Part shown: in pieces, positions 55,348 to 63,379 of the stretch
Layout: every line of letters begins with the position of its first letter
Numbering within the stretch: the first letter of the stretch is position 1
DNA from: Acidocella sp.
Lineage (GTDB): Bacteria; Pseudomonadota; Alphaproteobacteria; Acetobacterales; Acetobacteraceae
NCBI GenBank assembly: GCA_027308685.1
Contig: DAIDEE010000049.1
Span: forward strand, 1 to 64,000
DNA length: 64,000 nt
Reading direction: 5' to 3'
Notes under the pieces: model-generated
Databases searched by the model: none
What the model was told of the DNA's origin: nothing
What the model saw: the letters and a program-made list of their open reading frames with translations, nothing else
Made by a program: the position numbers and the translations under genes

Positions 55348-56532
55348 TCAAACCTGCTCCAGCGCCTGGCCTAAGTCCTCAATCAAGTCCTGGGCGTCCT
55401 CAAGCCCCACCGAGAGCCGGATCATCCCATCGGTAATCCCCAGTTTCGCCCGCTCTGCCGCGCCGATTCGCATATGGGTGGTGGTGGCCGGATGCGTCGC
55501 CAGCGACTTGGTGTCGCCCAGATTGTTAGAAATGGTGATAATCTGGAACGCGTTCATCAGCCGGAATGCCGCCGCCTTGCCGCCCTTCACCTCAAACGCC
55601 ACCAGGGTCCCGCCCGCCGACATCTGCGCCATTGCCAAAGCCTGCTGCGGATGATCCGCCCGCGTGGGGTAAAGTGCCCGCGCAATCTTCGGCGACGAGG
55701 CCAGGAACGCCGCTACCTTTTCAGCATTGGCCGACTGCGCGGCCACCCGCAGCGCCATGGTCTCCAGCCCCTTCAAAATCACCCAGGCATTGAACGGCGA
55801 CATTGAAGGCCCGGTGTTCCTGAAAAACGGCTGAAACACCTCGTCGATCCATTTTTTACTGCCCAGCACCGCGCCGCCCAGCACCCGGCCCTGGCCGTCC
55901 ATATGCTTGGTGGCGGAATACACCACCACATCGGCGCCAAACGCCATGGGCCGCTGCAACAGCGGCGTGGCAAACACGTTATCCACCACCACAATCGCGC
56001 CGGCGGCATGCGCCATCTCACAAACCGCCCGCAAATCCACAATATCCAGCATCGGGTTGGAAGGCGTCTCCAGCAGCACCAGCGCGGTCTTTTGGGCAAG
56101 CGCCGCCCCCCAGGCCGCCAGGTCACTGCCATCCACAAACACGCTCTCAATGCCGTATTGCGGCAGCAGCGTGCTTACAATCCAATGGCAGGAGCCAAAC
56201 AGCGCCCGCGCCGCCACCACCCGGTCGCCGGTTTTCAAATGGCTCAGCATGGCTGAATGCACTGCCGCCATGCCGGTGGCTGTGCAGCGGCAGGCTTCTG
56301 CGCCCTCAATCCTCGCCAGCTTGCCCTCCAGCATCGCCACCGTCGGGTTGGCAAAGCGGGTGTATTGGTAGTGCGGAATCTCGTTATTGAATACCGCCTC
56401 GGCCTGCTCGGCACTATCATATACAAAGCCGGAGGTGAGGAACAACGCCTCCGAGGTCTCTGCCATATCAGAGCGGATGCGCCCGGCATGAATTAAATCG
56501 GTGGCAATACGGCGCTTCGGGGTCTCGGTCAT
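55348..56532 (-). CDS. metZ: O-succinylhomoserine sulfhydrylase
   Basis: A 394-residue Cys/Met-metabolism PLP enzyme that makes homocysteine from O-succinylhomoserine and sulfide. SEALFLTSGFVYDSAEQAEA and YQYTRFANPT are the MetZ start, VVYSATKHMDGQGRVLGG carries the Schiff-base Lys, and LSVGLEDAQDLIEDL ends it. The ATG at 56532 matches family starts, but an in-frame GTG at 56592 lies 7 bases after the AGAGG of the SAM-II riboswitch and may be the real regulated start, adding 20 residues. It lies beside the sulfate-activation genes. Confidence 0.92.
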   Translation of the reverse strand: MTETPKRRIATDLIHAGRIRSDMAETSEALFLTSGFVYDSAEQAEAVFNNEIPHYQYTRFANPTVAMLEGKLARIEGAEACRCTATGMAAVHSAMLSHLKTGDRVVAARALFGSCHWIVSTLLPQYGIESVFVDGSDLAAWGAALAQKTALVLLETPSNPMLDIVDLRAVCEMAHAAGAIVVVDNVFATPLLQRPMAFGADVVVYSATKHMDGQGRVLGGAVLGSKKWIDEVFQPFFRNTGPSMSPFNAWVILKGLETMALRVAAQSANAEKVAAFLASSPKIARALYPTRADHPQQALAMAQMSAGGTLVAFEVKGGKAAAFRLMNAFQIITISNNLGDTKSLATHPATTTHMRIGAAERAKLGITDGMIRLSVGLEDAQDLIEDLGQALEQV

Positions 56533-56599
56533 ATCCAGGCTCACTCTACCAATAACGCCCGGCCGCCCAACGCGGTAATGGCGTATGCGCACGCCATAG

Positions 56600-56656
56600 C
56601 CTCTTTAGCGCGTTTATTTAACCTCGCCGCAATCCGGCCGGACAAATCACGAGGTC
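56600..56656 (-). promoter_or_regulatory. SAM-II riboswitch upstream of metZ
   Basis: On the minus strand CCTCG-TGATTTG starts a P1 stem that closes with CGAGG. ATTGC lies in loop 1, and GTTAAA then GCTAAAGAGG follow. Order and bases match the SAM-II class (P1 stem, GAUUU, AUUGC, GUUAAA-like, GCUAAA, then the ribosome-binding site), about 55 bases in all. SAM binding forms a pseudoknot that hides the AGAGG site and lowers metZ translation. SAM-II before metA or metZ is well established in alphaproteobacteria. Confidence 0.88.
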
Positions 56657-56731
56657 CTTTTGGGTAACCTCGCTGGCTTGCATGGTCAATACTTGCGCGG
56701 TCAATGCTGGCGGATTATCACTTACCGCAAG

Positions 56732-56805
56732 GCGGGTATGATGTAATGGTAGCCTGTTAGCTTCCCAAGCTTGATGCGCGGGTTCGATTCCCGCTACCCG
56801 CTCCA
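56732..56805 (+). tRNA. tRNA-Gly(CCC)
   Basis: A 74-base cloverleaf: acceptor GCGGGTA/TACCCGC, anticodon loop TTCCCAA giving anticodon CCC, T arm GCGGG/CCCGC around TTCGATT, discriminator T and encoded CCA. A long palindromic repeat starts directly after it. Confidence 0.93.
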
Positions 56806-56950
56806 AAACTCTGGTGCAAATTCTACTCTGGCGGTCATTTGGCAGCGGTTTTCTGCGCTTCCGGTGCTCACGTACCTTAAGTACGCTCCGCTCCGGTTCT
56901 CAAAAACCACTCCCAACTGGCTCGCCAGAGGGAATTTTCATCCAGAGTTT
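56806..56950. repeat. Long imperfect palindromic repeat (copy 1)
   Basis: AAACTCTGG (56806-56814) pairs with CCAGAGTTT (56942-56950). AAATT and CTCTGGCG on the left pair with AATTT and CGCCAGAG on the right, giving a stem-like element of about 145 bases. Its centre, GGTGCTCACGTAC then GTACG, with CTTAA between, closely matches a second copy at 60,300-60,395 in reverse orientation. It resembles a dispersed REP/MITE-type element placed 3' of a gene. Confidence 0.65.
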
Positions 56951-56966
56951 CTAGTGGCCCCCGCCT

Positions 56967-57950
56967 CTAAAACCGCCGGGTTTCGCCGCATTCCAGGGTG
57001 GTGAAGGCGTCGCCTGGCAGGCCAGCGGCGTCGCGGGCCAGCGCCAAATCCTTTTCCGGGGCGTCGATGGGTTCGGCGGTGAGTTGGAAGGTGCCGAAAT
57101 GCATGCCGACCGCCCGCTTGGCGCCCAAATCGGCAAAGGCCTTTACCGCGTCTTCCGGGTTCATATGCACCGGCCCCATGAACCAGCGCGGCTCGTACGC
57201 GCCGATGGGCAGTAGCGCGATGTCAGGTGCGCCCAGGCGCTCGCGGATGTCAGTGAAAAACTTCGTGTAGCCGGTGTCCCCGGCAAAATAGAGCTTCTGG
57301 CCGCGATGCTCCAGCATAAACCCCGCCCACAGGGTTTTATTGCGGTCATTGAGCGTGCGCGCCGCAAAATGCCGCGCCGGTACGGCGGTAATGCGGGTCT
57401 CACCCAGCCCATGCGTATGCCACCAATCGAGCTCCGCGACCCCTGATATTCGCTTGCTCGCCAGAAACTTCGCATTACCCAGGCTGGTCACAATCCGCAT
57501 CCCAGGAAATTTTTTATGCAACGTCTGCAAACTCGCCACATCACAATGATCATAGTGGTTATGCGAAAGCAGCAGTAAATCGATCTTCGGCAAATCCGCA
57601 ATCGCCAGGCCGGGGTCGCGCACCCGTTTGGGCCCGATGAACCCCACCGGCGAGCAGCGCTTGGAAAACACCGGGTCGGTCAGCACATTCAGCCCCGGCA
57701 GCCGCAACAAAAACGAGGCATGGCCGATGAATGTTACATCCACCTGGCCCACCGGCACCTCGCCGGCGGGCGGCGGGTAAGCGGCGTTCTCAATATGCTT
57801 CGGCCAGGTAGCCCAGCTACCGGGCTTGCCCCGCCAGCGCGACCACATAATGGAGGCAATGCCCCGCCTTTTACCGGAGGTTCGCCGGATGGTGGGTTCA
57901 GGATTGAAAAAAAGCGTGCCGTCAAAATGGTCGGATATCGGATAAATCAT
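56967..57950 (-). CDS. MBL-fold metallohydrolase
   Basis: A 327-residue metallo-beta-lactamase-fold hydrolase of the UlaG/NAPE-PLD-like group. VTFIGHASFLLRLPGLNVLT is the fold start, LLLLSHNHYDHCD the HxHxDH metal motif, FAGDTGYTKFF the Asp bridge and VGMHFGTFQLT the final His. Binuclear zinc hydrolysis of a phosphodiester, lactone or N-acyl substrate is expected; the substrate is unknown. The roughly 45-residue N-terminal extension (WSRWRGKPGSWATWPKHIEN) is common in the NAPE-PLD-like subgroup. Confidence 0.87.
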   Translation of the reverse strand: MIYPISDHFDGTLFFNPEPTIRRTSGKRRGIASIMWSRWRGKPGSWATWPKHIENAAYPPPAGEVPVGQVDVTFIGHASFLLRLPGLNVLTDPVFSKRCSPVGFIGPKRVRDPGLAIADLPKIDLLLLSHNHYDHCDVASLQTLHKKFPGMRIVTSLGNAKFLASKRISGVAELDWWHTHGLGETRITAVPARHFAARTLNDRNKTLWAGFMLEHRGQKLYFAGDTGYTKFFTDIRERLGAPDIALLPIGAYEPRWFMGPVHMNPEDAVKAFADLGAKRAVGMHFGTFQLTAEPIDAPEKDLALARDAAGLPGDAFTTLECGETRRF

Positions 57951-57999
57951 TCCCCCTGATATGGCAGGGAAGCGGCCTTAAGGAACCCCCGGCAGCATT

Positions 58000-59451
58000 T
58001 TATAAATCATATGCCGGCGGCGGGCTGAACCCCAACCAGTGTTTTTCCAGCAAATCCGCCACCGCGATGGTGGTAAAATCGGCGTAGGGCGCACCGATGA
58101 TCTGCATGCCGAACGGCAGGCCGGACTTTGTCATTCCTAAAGGTGCCGCGGTGGAAGGTAGGCCAAAATTACAGGAATACCCGGCCCAGAATAATTGCTG
58201 GCCGAAAACCATCGGCTTGCCGTTCACCGTTATGGTCCGCTCGCTCATATTGCCGGAATGGTCGTGCAATACGGCGGCGGTGGACCCGACCGGCGAGATC
58301 AGCACGTCGTAATCCTTAAAGAATTCCGCCCAGGCAGCCCGCATCCGGGCGCGCTCCTCATTCACCCGCAGCCACAGCCGGTGCTCCAGCAGCACGCCAC
58401 GCGCAGTCATGGTCACCGGCGACATATCATCCGCCGCCGCACTCGCCAACGTACCGCGCATTTTATCGATCACCTTGTCAGGCATCCGTGCGCTCAAGGC
58501 CGAATTTAGCAGCATCATGAAATTCTCATACGCCGGCCCCGCTTCAAAATCCGGCCGCGCCGTATAATTAACTTTCGCGCCGGATTTTTTCAGAAATTTG
58601 CCAAGTTCCAGAAATTCATTTGAAATTTCAGTTTCCACCGGACAAATCTCATGGTCCGCCATGATCGCAACCCGCAGACCCTGCAGGGAACTGATCGCAG
58701 ACTTCGGCAGCGCCAATTGCCAACCGCTTTCAATCGCTTCCGGCCCGGCCATCACGCTCAGGCCCATCGCCAAATCCTTCGCTGTACGCGCCATCGGGCC
58801 GATGCAGGAAATATCCGGCGGGGCGTAACTGCCATTCAATGAATGGCCGCGCATCGCGCACACGCCATACGTTGGTTTATGTGCGTAAATGCCACAATAA
58901 TGCGCCGGGTCACGCAGGCTGTTGCCAATGTCGCTGCCCGCCTCGAGTGCGGCAAATCCCGCCGCCAACGAGGCCGCCGAACCGCCTGATGACCCACCTG
59001 GCGAACGCGCCATATCCCAAGGGTTGTTGGTGGTGCCGTATATCGGGTTGGTGCTTTGCCAGTCCGCCAGCATCACCGGCACGTTGGTTTTGCCCAGCAC
59101 CACGGCACCGGCCGCCTTGAAGCGCTGCACAGCCACCGCATCGGTTTTTGCAATATTACCGCGCGACATTTCGACCCCCCAGGTGGTCGGCAGCCCGGCG
59201 ACATCGAAGCTCTCTTTCACAGTCATCGGCACGCCATACAGCGGCGGCAGCTTGCTGTGCTTCTTCCTGTTGCGGTCAAGAAGTTTAGCCTGTGCCCGGG
59301 CGCGCTCAAAGTCGCGCACCACCACCGCATTCAGCGCATCATCAAACGCTTCAATCCGGGCGATGTAAAAATCGGTTGTTTCCAACACCGATAATTTACC
59401 ATTTTTAATAAGAGATGCCACGCGACGCGCGGATGCAAAGGCGTTGTCCAT
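58000..59451 (-). CDS. Amidase signature enzyme
   Basis: A 483-residue amidase-signature hydrolase. The Ser-cisSer-Lys triad is present: K79 in MTVKESFD, S154 in SPGGSSGGSAAS, and S178 in GSDIGNSLRDPA (usually GSDTGGSIR). These enzymes hydrolyse amides; without GatB/C partners or tRNA context it is more likely a free amidase than GatA. Substrate unknown. It is followed on the minus strand by nothing until the MBL gene. Confidence 0.88.
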   Translation of the reverse strand: MDNAFASARRVASLIKNGKLSVLETTDFYIARIEAFDDALNAVVVRDFERARAQAKLLDRNRKKHSKLPPLYGVPMTVKESFDVAGLPTTWGVEMSRGNIAKTDAVAVQRFKAAGAVVLGKTNVPVMLADWQSTNPIYGTTNNPWDMARSPGGSSGGSAASLAAGFAALEAGSDIGNSLRDPAHYCGIYAHKPTYGVCAMRGHSLNGSYAPPDISCIGPMARTAKDLAMGLSVMAGPEAIESGWQLALPKSAISSLQGLRVAIMADHEICPVETEISNEFLELGKFLKKSGAKVNYTARPDFEAGPAYENFMMLLNSALSARMPDKVIDKMRGTLASAAADDMSPVTMTARGVLLEHRLWLRVNEERARMRAAWAEFFKDYDVLISPVGSTAAVLHDHSGNMSERTITVNGKPMVFGQQLFWAGYSCNFGLPSTAAPLGMTKSGLPFGMQIIGAPYADFTTIAVADLLEKHWLGFSPPPAYDL

Positions 59452-59472
59452 GGGAAATTCCTTCAGAAGCTA

Positions 59473-60255
59473 TTATCCGAGCGTTGCGTTAAACGAGCCA
59501 CCGTCCAGCAAAATATTCTGCCCGACGATATACCCGGCCTGCGTACTGCATAAAAATGCTGCCATGGCGCCGAATTCCTCGGGCTCGCCCACCCGTCCGG
59601 TCGGCACACTTGCGCCCCGCCGCGCGATCTGCTCCTCAACGGTGATCCCGGCAGCAGCAGCGCCCTTTGCCTCCGTCACCCGCAGACGGTCGGTGTTAAA
59701 AGCTCCTGGCAGCAGATTATTGATAATCACGTTATGCTTCGCCACCTGACGCGACAGCCCGCCGATAAACCCGGTCAAGCCCGCGCGTGCCCCGTTGGAA
59801 AGCCCGATCGTGGGAATCGGCGACTTCACTGAGCCGGAGGTGATGTTGATAATCCGGCCGAAGTTCTGCGCGATCATCGAATCGATCACCGCTTTGATCA
59901 TTGCGATCGGCGATAGCATGTTAGCGTTCAGGGCGTCGTGCCACATCTGGTCGGTGAAATCACGGAAATCACCGGGCGGTGGGCCACCGGCGTTATTGAT
60001 CAGAATATCCGGCTCCGGCATCAAATCCAACGCCACCTGCCGGCCTTGGGGCGTGGTAATATCGCCCGGCGCAATCCGCACTGAAACCCCGGTAGCGTTG
60101 CGAATTTCAGCAGCCGTGGCTTCCAACGCATCTTCATTGCGCCCGGTAATCACCAGTGCCACGCCTTCCCGCGCCAGAGCGAAAGCGCACGCCCGACCCA
60201 GCCCCTTGCTGGCCGCACAAACAATGGCCTTACGGCCCGCCAGACCTAAATCCAT
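59473..60255 (-). CDS. SDR-family oxidoreductase with atypical active site
   Basis: A 260-residue short-chain dehydrogenase/reductase. CAASKGLGRACA is the NAD(P) loop TGxxxGxG variant and NNAGGPPPGDF the NNAG stabilising motif. The catalytic YxxxK is replaced: 13 residues after S140 the sequence is SNGAR, giving Ser153 and Arg157. Subgroups with this change exist and often lack classical reductase activity. It lies 21 bases upstream of the amidase gene on the same strand, so co-expression is possible. Confidence 0.83.
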   Translation of the reverse strand: MDLGLAGRKAIVCAASKGLGRACAFALAREGVALVITGRNEDALEATAAEIRNATGVSVRIAPGDITTPQGRQVALDLMPEPDILINNAGGPPPGDFRDFTDQMWHDALNANMLSPIAMIKAVIDSMIAQNFGRIINITSGSVKSPIPTIGLSNGARAGLTGFIGGLSRQVAKHNVIINNLLPGAFNTDRLRVTEAKGAAAAGITVEEQIARRGASVPTGRVGEPEEFGAMAAFLCSTQAGYIVGQNILLDGGSFNATLG

Positions 60256-60299
60256 GCGCTATCTCCGATGTTTTATACGCCATAGCTTGCCCCGGTGAG

Positions 60300-60395
60300 T
60301 CAGTCGTCGTGTTTTTCGAGACCCGGCGCACCGCGTACATTGAGTACGTGAGCACCAGAAGCGCCGAACAGTGCGTCGAATGGCCGCCGGGGTGA
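60300..60395. repeat. Palindromic repeat (copy 2, inverted)
   Basis: The reverse complement contains GCGCTTCTGGTGCTCACGTAC, then GTACGCGG and GGTCTCGAAAAAC, matching copy 1 at 56,854-56,906 with few changes. The GTAC-ATTGA-GTAC centre and CGGCGC/GCGCCG arms make it palindromic. It lies 3' of mdh, as copy 1 lies 3' of a tRNA gene. Confidence 0.65.
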
Positions 60396-60399
60396 GTTT

Positions 60400-61380
60400 T
60401 TACTTCAATAAATCAGCTACCGCATCGCGTTCTTCGGTCAGCTCCTGCAACGTGATCGCCAGTCGCGATTTGGCGAAATCATCCATCGGCAGACCCTTCA
60501 CGCGGGTGTATTCACCGCCCGAGCAGGTCACCGGCACTCCGAACATGATATCTTCCGGCACGCCGTAATCGCCATCCGAAGGCAGGCCCATCGAGACCCA
60601 TTTGCCATTGGTGCCCAGCGCCCAATCGCGCACATGGTCGATCGCCGCATTGGCCGCCGAGGCAGCCGAGGAGAGGCCACGCGCGTCGATGATGGCCGCG
60701 CCGCGCTTGCCCACTGCGGCAAGATAATGCTCGCGGTACCAGGTTTCGTCGTTGATCGTCTCTGACAGCAATTTGCCGCCCGCGGTGGCAAAGCGGTAAT
60801 CGGCGAACATGGTTGGCGAATGGTTGCCCCACACCGCCACCTTGTCGATATCAGCCACCGCCACACCGGCTTTTTCCGCCAGCATCGAGGTCGCGCGGTT
60901 ATGGTCCAGCCGCAGCATCGCGGTGATGCAGCCCTTCGGCAGGTCCGGCGCCGACTTCATGGCGATGTAAGCGTTGGTATTGGCCGGGTTGCCCACCACC
61001 AGCACCTTCACCGAGCGCTTCGCAACGTCGTTCAGCGCCTTGCCCTGCACCTTGAAAATCTCGGCATTGGCGGCCAGCAGATCGCGGCGCTCCATGCCGG
61101 GGCCACGCGGGCGCGAGCCCACCAAAATACCGTAATCAATATCCTTGAACGCCGCCTTCGGGTCATCGCTCGGCTCAACGCCGGCCAGCAGCGGAAAGGC
61201 GCAGTCGTTGAGTTCCATAATCACCCCGCCCAGCGCTTTTTGCGCCACCGGTAAATCCAGCAGGCTCAAAATCACCGGCTGGTCCTTGCCCAGCAAATCG
61301 CCGTTCGCGATGCGGAACAGCAAGGCATAACCAATCTGACCGGCAGCCCCGGTAACAGCAACGCGTACAGGTGATTTCAT
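60400..61380 (-). CDS. mdh: Malate dehydrogenase (cytosolic-type)
   Basis: A 326-residue malate dehydrogenase of the LDH/MDH family, group related to cytosolic and Thermus enzymes. [20 protein letters not shown] is the NAD loop, [15 protein letters not shown] the mobile substrate loop (two Arg), [13 protein letters not shown] the cofactor strand, and [14 protein letters not shown] the catalytic His. It interconverts malate and oxaloacetate in the citric acid cycle. Confidence 0.95.
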   Translation of the reverse strand: MKSPVRVAVTGAAGQIGYALLFRIANGDLLGKDQPVILSLLDLPVAQKALGGVIMELNDCAFPLLAGVEPSDDPKAAFKDIDYGILVGSRPRGPGMERRDLLAANAEIFKVQGKALNDVAKRSVKVLVVGNPANTNAYIAMKSAPDLPKGCITAMLRLDHNRATSMLAEKAGVAVADIDKVAVWGNHSPTMFADYRFATAGGKLLSETINDETWYREHYLAAVGKRGAAIIDARGLSSAASAANAAIDHVRDWALGTNGKWVSMGLPSDGDYGVPEDIMFGVPVTCSGGEYTRVKGLPMDDFAKSRLAITLQELTEERDAVADLLK

Positions 61381-61441
61381 TTAGGGGTACTCCATAAGTG
61401 TTTCCGCCCCTCGTTTATCCCCTTCCCGCCCCCGCCTGCAA

Positions 61442-62314
61442 CTACCCCACAATCAGCGAAATCGGCGACAATGCGTCAACCACCATCTGCGGGGTTCCAA
61501 CCAGCCGGTCACCATCGGACTGCGTGAGAATCGGCCCATTGGCGGCGGCAAACTCAACCTCCCGGCCAGCAATCACCCGCACGCCCGGACAGCGCGGCAA
61601 CAGCCCCAGCGGCAGCGCCGCCCCGGCGAGCAAGGCGGCAAAGGTGCCGGGGTTTTCAAACAGCGCCACCTGAAACCCCGGTTTGGTCGAAGCCGCGTTC
61701 GGTGCCAGCATATAGGGCCCGCCATACAACCGCCCTTTGCTCACCACCACGCTGGACGCCTGATACGCCTTGCCATCGACCGTCAACTGCACGCCAGGGA
61801 AACCATAAGCCACTGACTCCCAGAGCGACTGCCACACATACGCGCCGCGCCCGATCACTCGCTTCAGTAACGGCTGCAATCCATGCACCACGGCACCGTC
61901 GAACCCCAATCCCACCATCTGTACAAACACATGCTCACGCCCACCGAGCCGCGCCAGGCCGGGCCATAGCGCTTGCGTGCGCCTGTGCGCCAGAGCACCC
62001 GCCACCCCCCGGGGTGAGGTGGAGAGCTTGTATTCCTTAGCCAGCACATTGGCCGTACCCAGCGGGATCACCCCCAGCGCTGTCGGGCTGCCGATCAACC
62101 CGTTGGCCACCTCGGCGATGGTGCCATCGCCGCCGGCCGCCACCACCATCTCCAGCCCATCCCGCGCGGCGGTCCGTGCCAGCTCGGTTGCATGGCCGGC
62201 ATGTTGTGTCTCCGCCACCTCTAGCTTGATGCCGCTTTCAACCAGCAAATCCAGCACCTTCCACAGGGCGGCTGCCCGTCTGCGTCCGGCTACCGGATTG
62301 AAAATAACCAACAT
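61442..62314 (-). CDS. Diacylglycerol kinase-family lipid kinase
   Basis: A 290-residue DAGK-catalytic-domain protein. MLVIFNPVAGRRRAAALWKV is the NPxxG start and VVAAGGDGTIAEVANGL the GGDGT nucleotide motif. These soluble bacterial kinases phosphorylate diacylglycerol, sphingosine or related lipids (DgkB/YegS-like). The ATG at 62314 is chosen so that the conserved first strand is N-terminal; an in-frame start 9 codons upstream exists. A divergent region to 62,480 separates it from the phosphoesterase gene. Confidence 0.87.
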   Translation of the reverse strand: MLVIFNPVAGRRRAAALWKVLDLLVESGIKLEVAETQHAGHATELARTAARDGLEMVVAAGGDGTIAEVANGLIGSPTALGVIPLGTANVLAKEYKLSTSPRGVAGALAHRRTQALWPGLARLGGREHVFVQMVGLGFDGAVVHGLQPLLKRVIGRGAYVWQSLWESVAYGFPGVQLTVDGKAYQASSVVVSKGRLYGGPYMLAPNAASTKPGFQVALFENPGTFAALLAGAALPLGLLPRCPGVRVIAGREVEFAAANGPILTQSDGDRLVGTPQMVVDALSPISLIVG

Positions 62315-62494
62315 ATCAAAATTCCTGCGGCACCGCGACAATCCCCCTCAATGCACCTATTTCATGACATTTGCGTGACGAAAATATGAATCCTGCGTGA
62401 CAAGTCTTAGGTTCGCTAATTTTGCAAACATCAAGGCAGCGTCATAGAATCTTCACTGTCTCCGGCGCCTGATGTTAGCCTATTGCCCTGCGTC

Positions 62495-63379
62495 ATGAAT
62501 GCAATGTCCCCACCGCGCCTTCACAATACAACGGCCTATCGCAGTATCTTCATCTCCGATACGCATTTAGGCACTCGTGGCTGCCGCGCTGAATTCCTCG
62601 CTGATTTTCTGAAATCAGTTACCTGCGAAAACCTCTACCTGGTCGGTGACATCATCGACGGCTGGCGCCTGCGCCGCACCTGGTTCTGGGATTCCCACCA
62701 TGACGACGTGCTGCGACTGATTTTACGCCATGCCCGCGAGGGTGCCCATGTGGTGTATGTGCCCGGCAACCACGACGAGATGATGCGCAAATACGTGCCG
62801 CTCGGCCTCGAAATCGCCGGCATCAAATTGCAAATGGAAACCGAACACACCACGGCTGACGGCAAGCGCCTGCTGATCACTCATGGCGATGCCTTCGACT
62901 CCGTGGTGCGGCATGCTAAAATTCTCGCCCTGCTGGGCGACTGGGCTTACACGGTGGCGCTTGGCGTCAACCGTTATTTCAACCAGATCCGCGTAAAACT
63001 TGGCTATCCGTACTGGTCACTCTCGGCCTGGCTGAAATTACAGGTCAAGGAAGCCGTAAAGGCGATCGACCGTTTTGAGACCGCCCTCGCCGATGACGCC
63101 CACCGCCGCGGGTTTGATGGCGTGGTCTGCGGCCATATCCACCATGCTGAAATGCGTACCGTTAATGGCGTGATGTATCTCAACGATGGCGACTGGGTGG
63201 AGAGCTGCACTGCGCTGGTTGAACATGCTGACGGCAAACTCGAATTAGTGGACTGGGTTGCCCGTAACAAGCTCTCACTGCTCGCCACGCCATCCGGCAA
63301 AGCTATTTCAAAATCTGCAGCACTGGCCGCCGTCGCAGCGGAAATTGAAACGTCACGTGCTGCACCAGCCAGAGTCTGA
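62495..63379 (+). CDS. UDP-2,3-diacylglucosamine diphosphatase-like phosphoesterase
   Basis: A 294-residue calcineurin-like metallophosphoesterase. SIFISDTHLGTRGCRAEFL, LVGDIIDGW, YVPGNHDEMMRKY, ITHGDAFDS and VCGHIHHAEMRTVNG place all five metal motifs. It resembles LpxH/LpxG-type enzymes that cleave UDP-2,3-diacylglucosamine in lipid A synthesis, and a nearby glycosyltransferase fits an envelope role. It is longer than E. coli LpxH (about 240). A TTG four codons upstream is possible but the ATG at 62495 is preferred. Confidence 0.88.
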   Translation: MNAMSPPRLHNTTAYRSIFISDTHLGTRGCRAEFLADFLKSVTCENLYLVGDIIDGWRLRRTWFWDSHHDDVLRLILRHAREGAHVVYVPGNHDEMMRKYVPLGLEIAGIKLQMETEHTTADGKRLLITHGDAFDSVVRHAKILALLGDWAYTVALGVNRYFNQIRVKLGYPYWSLSAWLKLQVKEAVKAIDRFETALADDAHRRGFDGVVCGHIHHAEMRTVNGVMYLNDGDWVESCTALVEHADGKLELVDWVARNKLSLLATPSGKAISKSAALAAVAAEIETSRAAPARV

